Source: Paraglaciecola sp. MB-3u-78 | GTDB taxonomy: Bacteria > Pseudomonadota > Gammaproteobacteria > Enterobacterales > Alteromonadaceae | Length of the DNA stretch: 64,000 bases | Assembly: GCF_002835935.1 (NCBI RefSeq) | Contig: NZ_PJCF01000004.1 | Coordinates: 911,503 to 975,502, forward strand | Direction: 5' to 3' | Shown here: one piece after another, positions 26,839-36,362 of the stretch | Layout: every line of letters begins with the position of its first letter | Numbering within the stretch: the first letter of the stretch is position 1 | The notes under the pieces: model-generated | The model's input: only the letters and a program-made list of their open reading frames with translations | The model's database searches: none | What the model was told of the DNA's origin: nothing | Program-made: the position numbers and the translations under genes

Positions 26839-28155
26839 ATGACAACCCAAGCTTATCGCGCTTCGATATTGCATTTCCCTAAGCAGAGTCATAGCCCCAA
26901 AGAGGACTATGTGTACTTTGAAGATGGACTGCTTGTTACGCGTAACGAAAAAATTGAATTTATTGGTGATTACAAAACTCATATAAATCAATGCCTTGAA
27001 GCCACTTTTATGGATTATTCAGGCAAACTACTTTTACCTGGCTTTATTGATAGCCATTTACACTTTCCACAAACAGAAATGCTTGCCAGCTTTGGCGAAC
27101 AGCTTCTTGACTGGCTAACTGACTACACTTTTCCAGTAGAACGTAAGTTTGCTGACTACGAATACGCCAGTTATATTGCCAACATATTTATTAAACAATT
27201 ATATCGCCACGGCACTACCACAGGCATGGTATATTCGTCGGTCCACAAGGCAGCTGCCGATGCACTTTTCCAAGAAGCAGCCTGTCACAACATGCTGCTG
27301 ATTGCCGGTAAAGTATGTATGGACAGACACTGCCCAGATTGGCTGCAAGACACGCCACAAAGCGCACAACAAGACAGTGCAGCGCTAATCGAAAAATGGC
27401 ATAACAATGGCCGACTCAAATATGCCATTACACCACGTTTTGCACCTACCAGTAGTGTTGAACAATTACACGCTTTGGGCGAATTAGCTCAGCAATACCC
27501 TGATGTATTTATACAAACCCACTTGTCTGAGAATCTTAAAGAAATTGCTTGGGTAAAAGAGTTATTCCCTGAGCGAAAAAATTATTTAGATGTTTACGAC
27601 CATTTTGGCTTACTCAGAAAAGGCGCTGTGTTTGGCCACGGTATCCATTTAGAACAAGCAGAATGGCAACGCTTACAAGAATCCCAAGCAAGCATTGCGT
27701 TTTGCCCCAGTTCAAACCTATTTTTAGGCAGCGGCCTATTCGATTTGGTCAAAGCAGAACAACAAAACGTACCCGTTATGCTGGCTACCGATGTGGGCGG
27801 CGGCACTAGTTTTAGTATGTTAAAAACCATGGGTGAAGCTTACAAAATCTGTCAACTCAAAGGTAATCAAATGGATCCTATGCATGGCTTGTATCTAATG
27901 ACACAAGGCGCTGCAGTGGGATTAGGACTAGAAAATGACATTGGTAACCTTAATCCCGGCACAGATGCAGATTTTGTTATCCTAGACCCAGAATTTGACG
28001 AACTCAGTGTGCTACGTTTTGAAAATCAGCGCACACCTCAAGATATTATTTTTGCATTAAGCATGTTAGCTGATGATAGAGCCATAATGGCCACTTACGT
28101 AGCTGGCAAAGCCGTCTACCAAGCCGATAAACAAGTATTAAAAGGAGCACATTAA
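26839..28155 (+). CDS. guaD: Guanine deaminase GuaD
   Basis: This 438-residue zinc amidohydrolase converts guanine to xanthine. Motifs: PGFIDSHLHFPQTEM, FAPTSSVEQL, IQTHLSEN, FGHGIHLEQAEW, and the late ATDVGGGTSFSM, which distinguishes guanine deaminase from the 8-oxoguanine enzyme at 8186. The length fits the family. It follows uraH by 53 bases and its stop overlaps the puuD start by one base (TAATG), so it is probably the fifth gene of the xdh transcript. Confidence 0.94.
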   Translation: MTTQAYRASILHFPKQSHSPKEDYVYFEDGLLVTRNEKIEFIGDYKTHINQCLEATFMDYSGKLLLPGFIDSHLHFPQTEMLASFGEQLLDWLTDYTFPVERKFADYEYASYIANIFIKQLYRHGTTTGMVYSSVHKAAADALFQEAACHNMLLIAGKVCMDRHCPDWLQDTPQSAQQDSAALIEKWHNNGRLKYAITPRFAPTSSVEQLHALGELAQQYPDVFIQTHLSENLKEIAWVKELFPERKNYLDVYDHFGLLRKGAVFGHGIHLEQAEWQRLQESQASIAFCPSSNLFLGSGLFDLVKAEQQNVPVMLATDVGGGTSFSMLKTMGEAYKICQLKGNQMDPMHGLYLMTQGAAVGLGLENDIGNLNPGTDADFVILDPEFDELSVLRFENQRTPQDIIFALSMLADDRAIMATYVAGKAVYQADKQVLKGAH

Positions 28156-29354
28156 TGTTGCTTGATTGGATTTCATTATTTCTTCGTTGGTTTCATGTTA
28201 TTGCTGGCGTGGCATGGATTGGTGCTTCGTTTTATTTTATCTGGTTAGATAATAATTTACGTACTCCACCCGATTGGAAAAAACAAAAGGGCATAAAAGG
28301 CGACTTATGGGCAGTACATGGCGGTGGGTTTTATGAAGTAGCCAAATATGAATATGGCCCAGAAGTCATTCCAGAAAAACTCCATTGGTTTAAATGGGAA
28401 GCATACACCACATGGATAAGTGGCTTTCTACTCCTCAGTTTGGTGTATTACCATGGCGCGGCGATTTATTTGATTGATAGCTCGGTTATGGACTTAACCC
28501 CAGCACAGGCCATAACAAGAGGCCTAGGACTGATTTTTGGTGGGTTATTTATATATGAAGCCGCCTGTCGTAGTCCATTAGCTAAATACCCAAAAGTGTT
28601 TGGCATCATGTTTTTGATACTTATCGCAGCAGCGAGTTACTTAGCTACCCATTGGTTTAGCGGACGTGGCGCATTTATGCATGTAGGCGCCTTAATCGGT
28701 ACCATAATGGTAGGCAACGTATTTTTCAAAATAATGCCAGCGCAACGCTTAATGGTTGATGCTGTAACCAATAAAACAGACATCGATCCGAACTGGGGGC
28801 TAGGTGCTAAGCTGCGCTCTGTACACAACAACTACCTTACCCTACCCTTGTTATTTATTATGATCAGCAACCATTACCCTATGACTTACCAACATCAGAA
28901 TGCTTGGTTAGTATTGATGGCCCTTGGTATAGTTTCGGCTTGGATACGTCATTATTTCAACCTAAAACATATCGGTATATCTCGACCTTCAATATTGATC
29001 ACTGGAGCAATGGGTATGATCATTATTGCTGGCTGGGTATCTATACCGGTCACTGTCAAAGAAGGCACTTCAAACACAGAAAAAGCACCCGCCATCGAAC
29101 TTAATGCCCAGCAACAACAGGTATTCGATGTGATGCAAACCCATTGCGCAAATTGTCACTCAGCTAAGCCGACAGATGAAATATTTGTCATTGCACCTTT
29201 GGGTTTAATGTTTGATACATGGCCACAAATAGTACAACGTGCACCCTTGATCCATAGGCGTGCTGTGGTAACCAAAGACATGCCCATGATGAATAAAACG
29301 GGCATGACCGAAGATGAAAGGCAAATCATCGGAAAATGGTTTAAAGGTCTTTAG
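28155..29354 (+). CDS. puuD: Urate hydroxylase PuuD (membrane protein with cytochrome c domain)
   Basis: The 399-residue protein has about eight membrane helices (starting FLRWFHVIAGVAWIGASFYF), the conserved DLWAVHGGGFYEVAKY block, and a C-terminal cytochrome c domain with CANCH (Cys331-His335). PuuD families oxidise urate to 5-hydroxyisourate and pass electrons to the respiratory chain, replacing the soluble FAD- or cofactor-free uricases. No other uricase gene is visible. A good AAGGAG site lies before the start. It is convergent with the formyltransferase gene, with one base between stops. Confidence 0.94.
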   Translation: MLLDWISLFLRWFHVIAGVAWIGASFYFIWLDNNLRTPPDWKKQKGIKGDLWAVHGGGFYEVAKYEYGPEVIPEKLHWFKWEAYTTWISGFLLLSLVYYHGAAIYLIDSSVMDLTPAQAITRGLGLIFGGLFIYEAACRSPLAKYPKVFGIMFLILIAAASYLATHWFSGRGAFMHVGALIGTIMVGNVFFKIMPAQRLMVDAVTNKTDIDPNWGLGAKLRSVHNNYLTLPLLFIMISNHYPMTYQHQNAWLVLMALGIVSAWIRHYFNLKHIGISRPSILITGAMGMIIIAGWVSIPVTVKEGTSNTEKAPAIELNAQQQQVFDVMQTHCANCHSAKPTDEIFVIAPLGLMFDTWPQIVQRAPLIHRRAVVTKDMPMMNKTGMTEDERQIIGKWFKGL

Positions 29355-29355
29355 C

Positions 29356-30201
29356 CTAAATAAGTGCAACCAGAGTAATAATTGTCTTGGGAATGCGCAG
29401 TTCACCATCAATCGTTGCAACAGTGATGTGTTGTGAGTCGTTTAGTATGACTTGTCCAGCGTTGTAATCGTGTTGATAACGTTTTCCCTGTGCCGATAGT
29501 GGAAATTGTGTAGATCTGATTACACACGCCTTCCCAGCAATATTAGCGTACGTGCCTAAACTGCCAAAGGCACGTAATCTTGTTAATAGTTGAGCGATTG
29601 GCTGCTGCCAATCAAGAGTTTGTTCACCCACTGTAATCGAAGGCCAATCACTGCCCTCACCTTGTTCTTGGCTACTCTGATAATAATCATCAAGGTCAAA
29701 TAATAACCTGGATAATAAATCTGGGGTTTGCTGGAAGACTTTACCGCTCAAACTATCAAAGGTTTCATCATCCTCTAGCGAAATTGGCTTTTGCAGCAGA
29801 GTATCGCCAGTATCGAATTCATTACTGAGTTTATGTAAGGTTACCCCAGCATAAATTGATTGTTTCAAAATCAAATGAGGCAAAGGTGTCATACCTCGCC
29901 CTTCTGGTAAAAGTGTTGGGTGCACGTTAATTGCATATTTCAGTTCCACAGGAACGGGGATTTTCCAAGGGTACTCTGCGCTAAAAAACAACTCTACGCC
30001 CTGCTCAACTAACCTTTGCATGTCTGTTAAATTTGGCTTGCCAAAACAAAGGGGGATGTGGTTATTCTGTGCGAATTGAATAACCTTCTGCGAATAACCA
30101 CTGTTTTCACCCGTGTAAATAACAGCGAATTGATGCCCTTGTTTCAAAAACACATCTAGGCATGAAAATAATGGATCGTAACCAAAATAGGCAATTTTCA
30201 T
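29356..30201 (-). CDS. Formyltransferase-family protein, substrate unknown
   Basis: This 281-residue protein resembles the formyl-transfer half of methionyl-tRNA formyltransferase and ArnA. The catalytic segment NVHPTLLPEGRGMTPLPHLI keeps the Asn-x-x and GRG-type loop, and EFDTGDTL carries the late Asp. It is probably an N10-formyltetrahydrofolate-dependent enzyme acting on an amine. It is shorter than Fmt and does not look like the cellular Fmt. Its position tail to tail with puuD at the end of the purine island is suggestive, but I cannot name the substrate. Confidence 0.72.
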   Translation of the reverse strand: MKIAYFGYDPLFSCLDVFLKQGHQFAVIYTGENSGYSQKVIQFAQNNHIPLCFGKPNLTDMQRLVEQGVELFFSAEYPWKIPVPVELKYAINVHPTLLPEGRGMTPLPHLILKQSIYAGVTLHKLSNEFDTGDTLLQKPISLEDDETFDSLSGKVFQQTPDLLSRLLFDLDDYYQSSQEQGEGSDWPSITVGEQTLDWQQPIAQLLTRLRAFGSLGTYANIAGKACVIRSTQFPLSAQGKRYQHDYNAGQVILNDSQHITVATIDGELRIPKTIITLVALI

Positions 30202-30223
30202 ATCAAAACTAAACTATGCAAAC

Positions 30224-30454
30224 CTAACCCCAATAAATAAATGCTAGAAAAACCGCTAAACAAACAACGACTCCCAGAAGAGACACTAGAGTATTCCTAT
30301 TATTACCTCTTAATGGCTTTAAAAACCTTGGATACCTGCCAAAAGTAACGACCTTACAAACAGACCAACCAATCCAGTAAAATACAGTCCCAAATAGAAT
30401 ATCAACTACTAGCACTCGAACAAAGGTAGACAATAACTCAACTATTACTTCCAT
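30224..30454 (-). CDS. Small membrane protein, unknown
   Basis: The 76-residue product has two hydrophobic segments (about 8-30 and 55-75) with a basic loop between them (FGRYPRFLKPLRGNNRN). No family is recognised beyond a general resemblance to two-helix hypothetical proteins of marine gammaproteobacteria. It lies 22 bases upstream of the formyltransferase gene on the same strand, so the two may be co-transcribed. Confidence 0.6.
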   Translation of the reverse strand: MEVIVELLSTFVRVLVVDILFGTVFYWIGWSVCKVVTFGRYPRFLKPLRGNNRNTLVSLLGVVVCLAVFLAFIYWG

Positions 30455-30629
30455 GCTATTTACCCGATAATGATTATTGATCTTATGTGGGGTTTATCGA
30501 ACAAATCACAAGTTAAGCGAAATCACTTGTTACAGTCAAAGTATGAATTAAAAGCTAAACTTAAATAATTAATACATATGATGATAATTATCTGTTTTAA
30601 TTGGTGAAACGCAATTAGATTAAGCTTTT

Positions 30630-31985
30630 ATGTTTGGTATTTTCAAACCCGCTCCACATATCCCATCTCAACCCAAAGACCAAATCGACAAAGAATATAA
30701 GCAGCTGCGCTGGCAAGTGTTTATTGGTATTTTTGTCGGTTATGCAGGTTACTACTTGGTTCGCAAAAATTTCTCATTAGCCATGCCGTTTTTAATTGAA
30801 GAACAAGGTTTTAGTAAAGGTGAGCTAGGTATAGCGCTATCAGCCGTTTCTATCGCTTATGGATTAAGTAAGTTTTTAATGGGCAGCGTATCCGACCGTA
30901 GTAACCCACGTTTTTTTCTGATGACTGGGCTACTAATTTCTGCAGGTGTAATGTTTATATTTGGGTTTACGTCTTGGGCAACTCAGAGTATTGGATCAAT
31001 TTTCATATTGTTGTTTTTAAATGGTTGGGCTCAAGGCATGGGCTGGCCTGCTTGTGGCCGCACTATGGTGCATTGGTTTTCAGGTAACGAACGGGGCAAA
31101 ACCGTTTCTTTTTGGAATATTGCTCACAACGTCGGAGGCGGTTTAATCGGGCCTCTGTCTATATTAGGAATGGCTTGGTTTAATGACTGGCACAGTATTT
31201 TTTATGTGCCTGCTTTCGCCGCGTCTTTGATAGCAGTCTTTATATTTTTTACCCTTCGGGATACACCACAGTCATGCGGATTACCCCCCATTGAAGCACA
31301 TCGCAACGATTACCCTAAAGATTATGATGAAAGTCATGAACAAGAGTTTAGCGCTAAAGAAATATTCCTAAAGTACGTTCTTAATAATAAATTACTTTGG
31401 TTTATCGCTGCCGCCAATGCTTTTGTCTACCTTATCCGTTACGGCGTTTTAGATTGGGCACCCACCTATTTATATGAAGTAAAAGACTTTTCATTTAACA
31501 AAAGTTCGTGGGCGTATTTCTTATACGAATGGGCTGGCATTCCAGGAACCTTGTTATGTGGTTATATAAGTGATGCCTGGTTTAAAGGCCGTCGTGCGCC
31601 GCCCGCTATTTTATATATGGTATTGGTCTTGGTCGCTGTTCTTGTCTATTGGTTTAATCCACCGGGCAACCCAACTGTAGATATTGTCGCCTTGATGGCG
31701 ATTGGTTTTTTAATCTACGGCCCAGTGATGTTAATCGGATTGTTTGCCCTTGAACTCGTACCTAAAAAAGCGGCAGGCACGGCTGCAGGGTTAACGGGTC
31801 TATTTGGGTATCTGGGCGGTGCAGTAGTAGCCAATATCGTACTTGGCTATACCGTGGATCACTTTGGCTGGGACGGTGGTTTTATATTATTAGTGGGTGG
31901 CTGTGTTTGTGCCATCATACTGATTGCCATGACCTTGAAACACGAAGTGGCTCATGAGAGTAACCAAGCACCCCAAAACAATTAA
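30630..31985 (+). CDS. glpT: Glycerol-3-phosphate transporter GlpT (MFS, organophosphate:Pi antiporter)
   Basis: This 451-residue MFS protein has 12 predicted membrane helices. The first-helix sequence [19 protein letters not shown] matches the GlpT signature with its phosphate-binding Arg, and [20 protein letters not shown] matches the family in the fourth to fifth helix region. It exchanges glycerol 3-phosphate for phosphate across the inner membrane. UhpT/UhpC are the nearest alternatives, but the N-terminus favours GlpT. No glp genes are adjacent, so it appears to stand alone. Confidence 0.88.
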   Translation: MFGIFKPAPHIPSQPKDQIDKEYKQLRWQVFIGIFVGYAGYYLVRKNFSLAMPFLIEEQGFSKGELGIALSAVSIAYGLSKFLMGSVSDRSNPRFFLMTGLLISAGVMFIFGFTSWATQSIGSIFILLFLNGWAQGMGWPACGRTMVHWFSGNERGKTVSFWNIAHNVGGGLIGPLSILGMAWFNDWHSIFYVPAFAASLIAVFIFFTLRDTPQSCGLPPIEAHRNDYPKDYDESHEQEFSAKEIFLKYVLNNKLLWFIAAANAFVYLIRYGVLDWAPTYLYEVKDFSFNKSSWAYFLYEWAGIPGTLLCGYISDAWFKGRRAPPAILYMVLVLVAVLVYWFNPPGNPTVDIVALMAIGFLIYGPVMLIGLFALELVPKKAAGTAAGLTGLFGYLGGAVVANIVLGYTVDHFGWDGGFILLVGGCVCAIILIAMTLKHEVAHESNQAPQNN

Positions 31986-32013
31986 CCGCAGCAAACTTTA
32001 GAGATAAAACAAT

Positions 32014-32052
32014 ACCAATTGGGACAATTACCTAAAATTTATCCCAATTGGT
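32014..32052. repeat. 11-bp inverted repeat between glpT and the RES-Xre operon
   Basis: ACCAATTGGGA and TCCCAATTGGT are separated by 17 bases. No T run follows directly on either strand, so it is not a standard terminator. It lies just upstream of the likely RES-Xre promoter and could be an operator for the antitoxin or a weak glpT terminator. Confidence 0.5.
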
Positions 32053-32059
32053 CAATCCG

Positions 32060-32068
32060 TGTTATACT
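32060..32068 (+). promoter_or_regulatory. Probable extended -10 promoter of the RES-Xre operon
   Basis: TGTTATACT fits an extended -10 element (TGn followed by TATACT). It lies 35 bases before the antitoxin start and 8 bases after the inverted repeat at 32014-32052, a layout suited to autorepression. No good -35 is seen. Confidence 0.5.
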
Positions 32069-32102
32069 CTTATGTACCAACCCAATTTACAGTTAGTAAG
32101 TG

Positions 32103-32468
32103 ATGCCAGATATGCAAGCGACTAAAACAAAAGACAGTCAAACCATAGTCATGAAAGCGTATATAAACGCCTACAAAACCATGGGTATTTCTGATGGTCA
32201 CGCCGCAAAGCTAATTGGTGTGGGTCGTTCGACATTGTTACGTAAACTTAGCTTTGAAACTGAGTCAAAACAAAGTGAACTACAGATCCTGTTTATTCGC
32301 TTATATCGCTCATTGTTTGCGTTATTTGGTGGCGATCTTACTTCCATGAAACATTGGTTCGAACATAAAAACAAACATATTCGCGGTATACCCAGAGATT
32401 TATGTTTTACCGTTACTGGCCTAGTTAATGTTAATGCTTATTTAGATGCCCTAAGAGGCAAAGCTTGA
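32103..32468 (+). CDS. Xre/ParS-type antitoxin (MbcA/DUF2384 family) of a RES toxin pair
   Basis: The 121-residue protein has an N-terminal helix-turn-helix-like region (GISDGHAAKLIGVGRSTLLRKL) and the DUF2384 toxin-binding C-terminus (LYRSLFALFGGDLTSMKHWFE, LCFTVTGLVNVNAYLDALRG). It would neutralise the RES protein encoded next and repress the operon. The ATG at 32103 is chosen over the GTG just before it; an ATG at 32112 is also possible. The stop overlaps the toxin start by 4 bases. Confidence 0.86.
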   Translation: MPDMQATKTKDSQTIVMKAYINAYKTMGISDGHAAKLIGVGRSTLLRKLSFETESKQSELQILFIRLYRSLFALFGGDLTSMKHWFEHKNKHIRGIPRDLCFTVTGLVNVNAYLDALRGKA

Positions 32469-33214
32469 AATTAAACAATGTTATTAAGCATTTAGGCGGG
32501 TTAACTTCTTACGCCAATTCCATATGCAGAATGGTTGAAACACAAGAATATGCGGCGACCACTTCCTTAGTGGATGATCTTGAAGAGCAGGCAATTTTAG
32601 AGCAAATTCTAGATGATTTTAAACCTAACTATGCAGACGATACTCAAGACTTACATTACCTGATATCCACACCATTTCGTTATCCTCCGCTAAAATATGG
32701 GTCCCGCTTTGGCGCAATTACCGAACCCAGCTATTTTTATGCCAGTGAAGCTGTTCAAACTTGTCTAGCAGAAGCTGCTTTTTATCGCTTTTACCTGATT
32801 GATGGCACCGAATCGCCCTTCCCAAAAATGATCCAGTCAGAACACTCTTTGTTTTTTGTTCGTGTTTTAAGTAACAGTACCTTGGATTTGACTCAGATTT
32901 CAGATGCAAAAATACAAAACCAACTAACCGATCCAGGATCTTACTCGTTCACTCAACAAGTAGGACTACAAGCACGTAAAGACTGCGCTGATTTGCTGCG
33001 TTATTTTTCAGCACGAAGTCAAGAGCAAGGTATCAATGTAGCCATCGATAACCATACAATTATTCAATCTGAAAAACCCGAGGATAAAGTGGAGTATATA
33101 TGCCAACTCGATCCAAAAACTGGCATCTTAAGATTCTCTGAACCAAGAGCCTTCCCTATTATGTTCACAAGGGAGCAGTTTTTAGTGGATGGGGAATTGC
33201 CATTATTGGGCTAG
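32465..33214 (+). CDS. RES-domain toxin (NAD+-degrading type)
   Basis: The 249-residue product contains the RES domain: an N-terminal FRYPPLKYGSRFG with Arg and Tyr, and YFYASEAVQTCLAEAAFYRF with the catalytic Glu region. RES toxins degrade NAD+ by phosphorolysis or hydrolysis and stop growth. The start is a TTG that overlaps the antitoxin stop (TTGA), so synthesis likely depends on translation of the antitoxin and stays low. At about 250 residues it is somewhat longer than the compact RES toxins, with a helical extension before the RES motif. Confidence 0.86.
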   Translation: MKLNNVIKHLGGLTSYANSICRMVETQEYAATTSLVDDLEEQAILEQILDDFKPNYADDTQDLHYLISTPFRYPPLKYGSRFGAITEPSYFYASEAVQTCLAEAAFYRFYLIDGTESPFPKMIQSEHSLFFVRVLSNSTLDLTQISDAKIQNQLTDPGSYSFTQQVGLQARKDCADLLRYFSARSQEQGINVAIDNHTIIQSEKPEDKVEYICQLDPKTGILRFSEPRAFPIMFTREQFLVDGELPLLG

Positions 33215-33329
33215 TGTAACCTGATCCTGACCGTTTTTACTTCTAATTCCTTTTGTCGCTTACATTGATGTTACAGCCTTAAAAAACAGACATTCAGTTA
33301 TGTTTATACAAAGGCAAGAGATCAACATA

Positions 33330-33364
33330 TATGTTCAGAGCAATGTCCTAAAAGTCTGAACATA
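33330..33364. repeat. 10-bp inverted repeat between convergent genes
   Basis: TATGTTCAGA and TCTGAACATA are perfect complements around a 15-base loop. It lies between the RES toxin gene and the converging P450 gene. The flanks lack a clear T run, so it may be a weak two-way terminator or a binding site. Confidence 0.5.
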
Positions 33365-33390
33365 GTATGTAAATTGATCACATAAAATTA

Positions 33391-34722
33391 TTAGTGGTTT
33401 TTAGCCGTAAGCTTCACCCTTAACTCGGTATAACCTTTAACAAAATTAGATTGAACATATTTAGGCTTGTCTATTACTTCAATATTTTCAAAGCGTTGTA
33501 ATATTTCTTCCCATAGTATTCGCAACTGCATTTCAGCTAACCGATTGCCCATACAGCGATGAATGCCAAAACCAAACGACAGATGATTACGGGCTTTATC
33601 CCTATCGATCACAAATTGGTCGGGGTTGTCGATAACCCGTTCATCGCGATTGCCAGACACATACCACATCACTACTTTGTCACCTTTTTTGATGGTCTTG
33701 CCGTTAAGCTCAACATCTTGGGTGGCAATACGACGCATATGCGCCAAAGGTGTTTGCCAGCGGATAATCTCAGACACCATATTGGGAATTAAGCTGGGGT
33801 CGTTTTTAAGCTTGACAAATTCTTGGGGGAATTCATTCAATGCATCAACACCGCCCGTCATAGAGTTACGTGTGGTGTCGTTACCGCCGACGATCAGCAA
33901 TACCAGATTGCCGAGAAACTCTAAGGGAGTGTCGACCATATTTTTAGTATTCTCATTCGACTGCATTAAGCTAATTAAGTCAAAACCACCTTGCTCCCCT
34001 GCGGCTTTTTGCGCGGCTTTGGTGTGCCAAAGTTGCGAAAATTCAGTCATTAAGTCAGTGATACCTGCAACCCGCTCATCGGCTTGGATCATCCCGCCGG
34101 TCATCTCTGGGCTACCTGAAGCAAGATCAGACCAATAAGGAAGCTTGTGGCGTTTTTCATAAGGAAAGTCGAACAAAGTCGCTAACATTCTAGTGGTTAA
34201 CTCTACCGATACTTTCTCGACCCAATCAAAGCTTTCACCCACGGGTAAGTCGTTTAAAACATCAACGGTGCGCTCACGAATAAGCACTTCCATTTCAGCT
34301 AGGTTCTTTGGTGCAACAGCACCCTGCACGGCCTGCCTCTGAACATCATGCTTTGGTGGGTCCATTGCAATAAACATGTCGAGCATGTAATCAGCGGGTC
34401 GGTCACCAATAACAATAACGGGCTCGGAGGAGAATAAGGTGTGATTTTTATCAACAAACATAATGTCTTCAAAACGCGTTATGGACCAAAAAGGACCAAA
34501 GGGGCTGTTTTTTTGGTAGTGCACAGGACACTCATCACGCAGACGTTTAAAATAGGATTGCCATTTATTCTGGCGGAACATAAAGGGGTTACTGACATCT
34601 ATATCTTCTAACGCCACAGTGGAAACGTCAGCTATGGGTTGTTCGATAAATTCTACCGCAGGCATTGTGGGGATTGGAGACGTTGCAACGGACTCATCGC
34701 TAGTATTGGTTAAGCTGTTCAT
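33391..34722 (-). CDS. Cytochrome P450, CYP153 alkane hydroxylase type
   Basis: This 443-residue soluble P450 has the oxygen-binding I-helix GGNDTTRN, the ExxR region, and the heme loop FGFGIHRCMGNR (Cys about 390). The C-terminus VQSNFVKGYTELRVKL closely matches bacterial CYP153 enzymes, which hydroxylate the terminal carbon of medium-chain alkanes and fatty acids. The start has AGAGGA. It is followed upstream by a 2Fe-2S ferredoxin gene and an AraC regulator, the normal CYP153 setting. Its usual reductase partner in this cluster is truncated (36363). Confidence 0.92.
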   Translation of the reverse strand: MNSLTNTSDESVATSPIPTMPAVEFIEQPIADVSTVALEDIDVSNPFMFRQNKWQSYFKRLRDECPVHYQKNSPFGPFWSITRFEDIMFVDKNHTLFSSEPVIVIGDRPADYMLDMFIAMDPPKHDVQRQAVQGAVAPKNLAEMEVLIRERTVDVLNDLPVGESFDWVEKVSVELTTRMLATLFDFPYEKRHKLPYWSDLASGSPEMTGGMIQADERVAGITDLMTEFSQLWHTKAAQKAAGEQGGFDLISLMQSNENTKNMVDTPLEFLGNLVLLIVGGNDTTRNSMTGGVDALNEFPQEFVKLKNDPSLIPNMVSEIIRWQTPLAHMRRIATQDVELNGKTIKKGDKVVMWYVSGNRDERVIDNPDQFVIDRDKARNHLSFGFGIHRCMGNRLAEMQLRILWEEILQRFENIEVIDKPKYVQSNFVKGYTELRVKLTAKNH

Positions 34723-34743
34723 TATGGATTCCTCTGTTAGCAG

Positions 34744-35064
34744 CTACATTTGAAATTCAGGTAAGCGAACGATCATGCCGTTCATTGCTGCGGTTGTCTT
34801 AATTTGACAAGACAAACGTGAAGTTTTAGCTTTTTCTGGGGTTAAATCCAACATCATGATTTCATCATCATTAGCAACGCCAACTGCGTCAATCCAAGTT
34901 TCATCAACGATGACATGGCAGGTACCACACGCACAAACACCGCCGCAGTCTGCATCAATGCCTGGAATGCCATTATCGATAGCAGTTTGCATCAAGGATT
35001 TTCCCTCCTCAATGGGAGTTGTGTGTTGCTCCCCTGAGTGTTCTATGAAAGTTATGTGACCCAT
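34744..35064 (-). CDS. 2Fe-2S ferredoxin for the P450
   Basis: This 106-residue adrenodoxin/putidaredoxin-type ferredoxin has ligands Cys40, Cys46, Cys49 (DADCGGVCACGTC) and Cys86 (RLSCQI). It delivers electrons to CYP153, whose gene lies 21 bases downstream on the same strand. The ATG at 35064 is preceded by GGAGAG five bases upstream. A TTG at 35082 is unlikely. An extra Cys (Cys44) lies inside the cluster loop, as in many of this family. Confidence 0.92.
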   Translation of the reverse strand: MGHITFIEHSGEQHTTPIEEGKSLMQTAIDNGIPGIDADCGGVCACGTCHVIVDETWIDAVGVANDDEIMMLDLTPEKAKTSRLSCQIKTTAAMNGMIVRLPEFQM

Positions 35065-35244
35065 GCTTCTCTCCAATTTCAAACATTATTGATCTGATGT
35101 AGTGACTAGATAGTAATCTTTGTGAATTTTTATGGGAGGTCATATTTTGACATTCAGGGGTCATAAGTTGACTGTTGGTTGACTATTTTCTATCTGTAAA
35201 TAACACTGACTTCTATGTTTTATCAGTCATGATGATTTGTTGAT

Positions 35245-36291
35245 ATGTCGAGTTCGCAAGTTATAGAGCAGGTTCCGAGTATCCCCGCAAATTACTCTCG
35301 CTTGATTGCTCGTGAGCTTGAATTACAAGAGCGTGAATTAAGCCGTTTATTATTTGCGACCACGTTAACGTCAGCGCAATTGATGAGTGAAGACACTTTG
35401 CTTACGCCAGCCCAACAAGTTCAGATTGTGATGAACGGTTTACGTATATCAAAAGATGAATCAATAGGTCTTCGATTAGGCAAAAAATTAACACCACCTA
35501 CTCATGGTGCTTTAGGTTTTCTGGCAAACAGTAGTCCAACGTTATTGACAGCTGTTCGCTCTTTTCAAGAATTTATTCCGACCCGAATGAGTTTTATTGA
35601 AATGAGTTTAGAGGAATCGGGGGACTGGTTAAAATGTTATTTTGATTTGAAACTCGAAGCCGATAACACAGTGTTCAGAACTATATTGGATGCAGCGTCT
35701 ATGTCGTTATTAGCCTGTATCGAATTTGTGCTTGGTCGTGAGCTGTTTGATGGCCACTTACAGTTCTCTCTTGCCGCGCCTAATTATATTGAGCGCTATG
35801 CTGAGTTTATCCCCTGCCCGGTTGAGTTTTCTTGTGCGCGGAATTGTTTAAAAATTCCTCTGGCTCTAAAAGATATTGAAAACGTTTCGTCTAACCATGA
35901 AAACTATGTGATTGCTTTACAGCAATGCCAGCAAATGTTGTCGCAATTACCTGATGATACATTTTCAAAAACCTATCAAGTTAAAAAGTTAATATTATCC
36001 TATCCTCCGGGGCGGTTGTCTGAAGACGCTGTCGCAGAGTTGATGTTCATTACTAAGCGAACTTTGGCGCGGCGTTTAATAAAAGAAGGAACCGGCTTTC
36101 GACAAATAAAAGAGAAAATAATGGCTGAGCAGGCACTGAATTATTTACGTGATACGGAACTGTCTGTCGAATCGATTGCGGGATTATTGAATTATCATGA
36201 CAGCGCTAACTTTCGACGTGCATTTAAGCGTTGGTATCACTGTCCACCAAATGATTACCGTGATCTACTCAAATCAACATATTTTGAATAG
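35245..36291 (+). CDS. AraC-family transcription regulator of the P450 cluster
   Basis: The 348-residue protein has an N-terminal effector domain of the AraC/OruR arabinose-binding-like type (about 20-200) and a C-terminal AraC helix-turn-helix pair (about 245-345, MFITKRTLARRLIKEGTGFR, and VESIAGLLNYHDSANFRRAFKRW). It is divergent from the ferredoxin-P450 operon, with a 180-base gap, the usual layout for alkane-responsive regulators of CYP153 clusters. The ligand is not known. Confidence 0.88.
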   Translation: MSSSQVIEQVPSIPANYSRLIARELELQERELSRLLFATTLTSAQLMSEDTLLTPAQQVQIVMNGLRISKDESIGLRLGKKLTPPTHGALGFLANSSPTLLTAVRSFQEFIPTRMSFIEMSLEESGDWLKCYFDLKLEADNTVFRTILDAASMSLLACIEFVLGRELFDGHLQFSLAAPNYIERYAEFIPCPVEFSCARNCLKIPLALKDIENVSSNHENYVIALQQCQQMLSQLPDDTFSKTYQVKKLILSYPPGRLSEDAVAELMFITKRTLARRLIKEGTGFRQIKEKIMAEQALNYLRDTELSVESIAGLLNYHDSANFRRAFKRWYHCPPNDYRDLLKSTYFE

Positions 36292-36362
36292 ACAGTGATT
36301 AGTTTTTTTATCCTTGTAGCTGCATCTTAATATCTATGAAAATCAATCAATAATTAGGAAAT

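Noticed and set aside
33626..34138. 170-codon frame antisense to the P450
   Set aside because: Shadow frame; the P450 on the other strand is fully supported.
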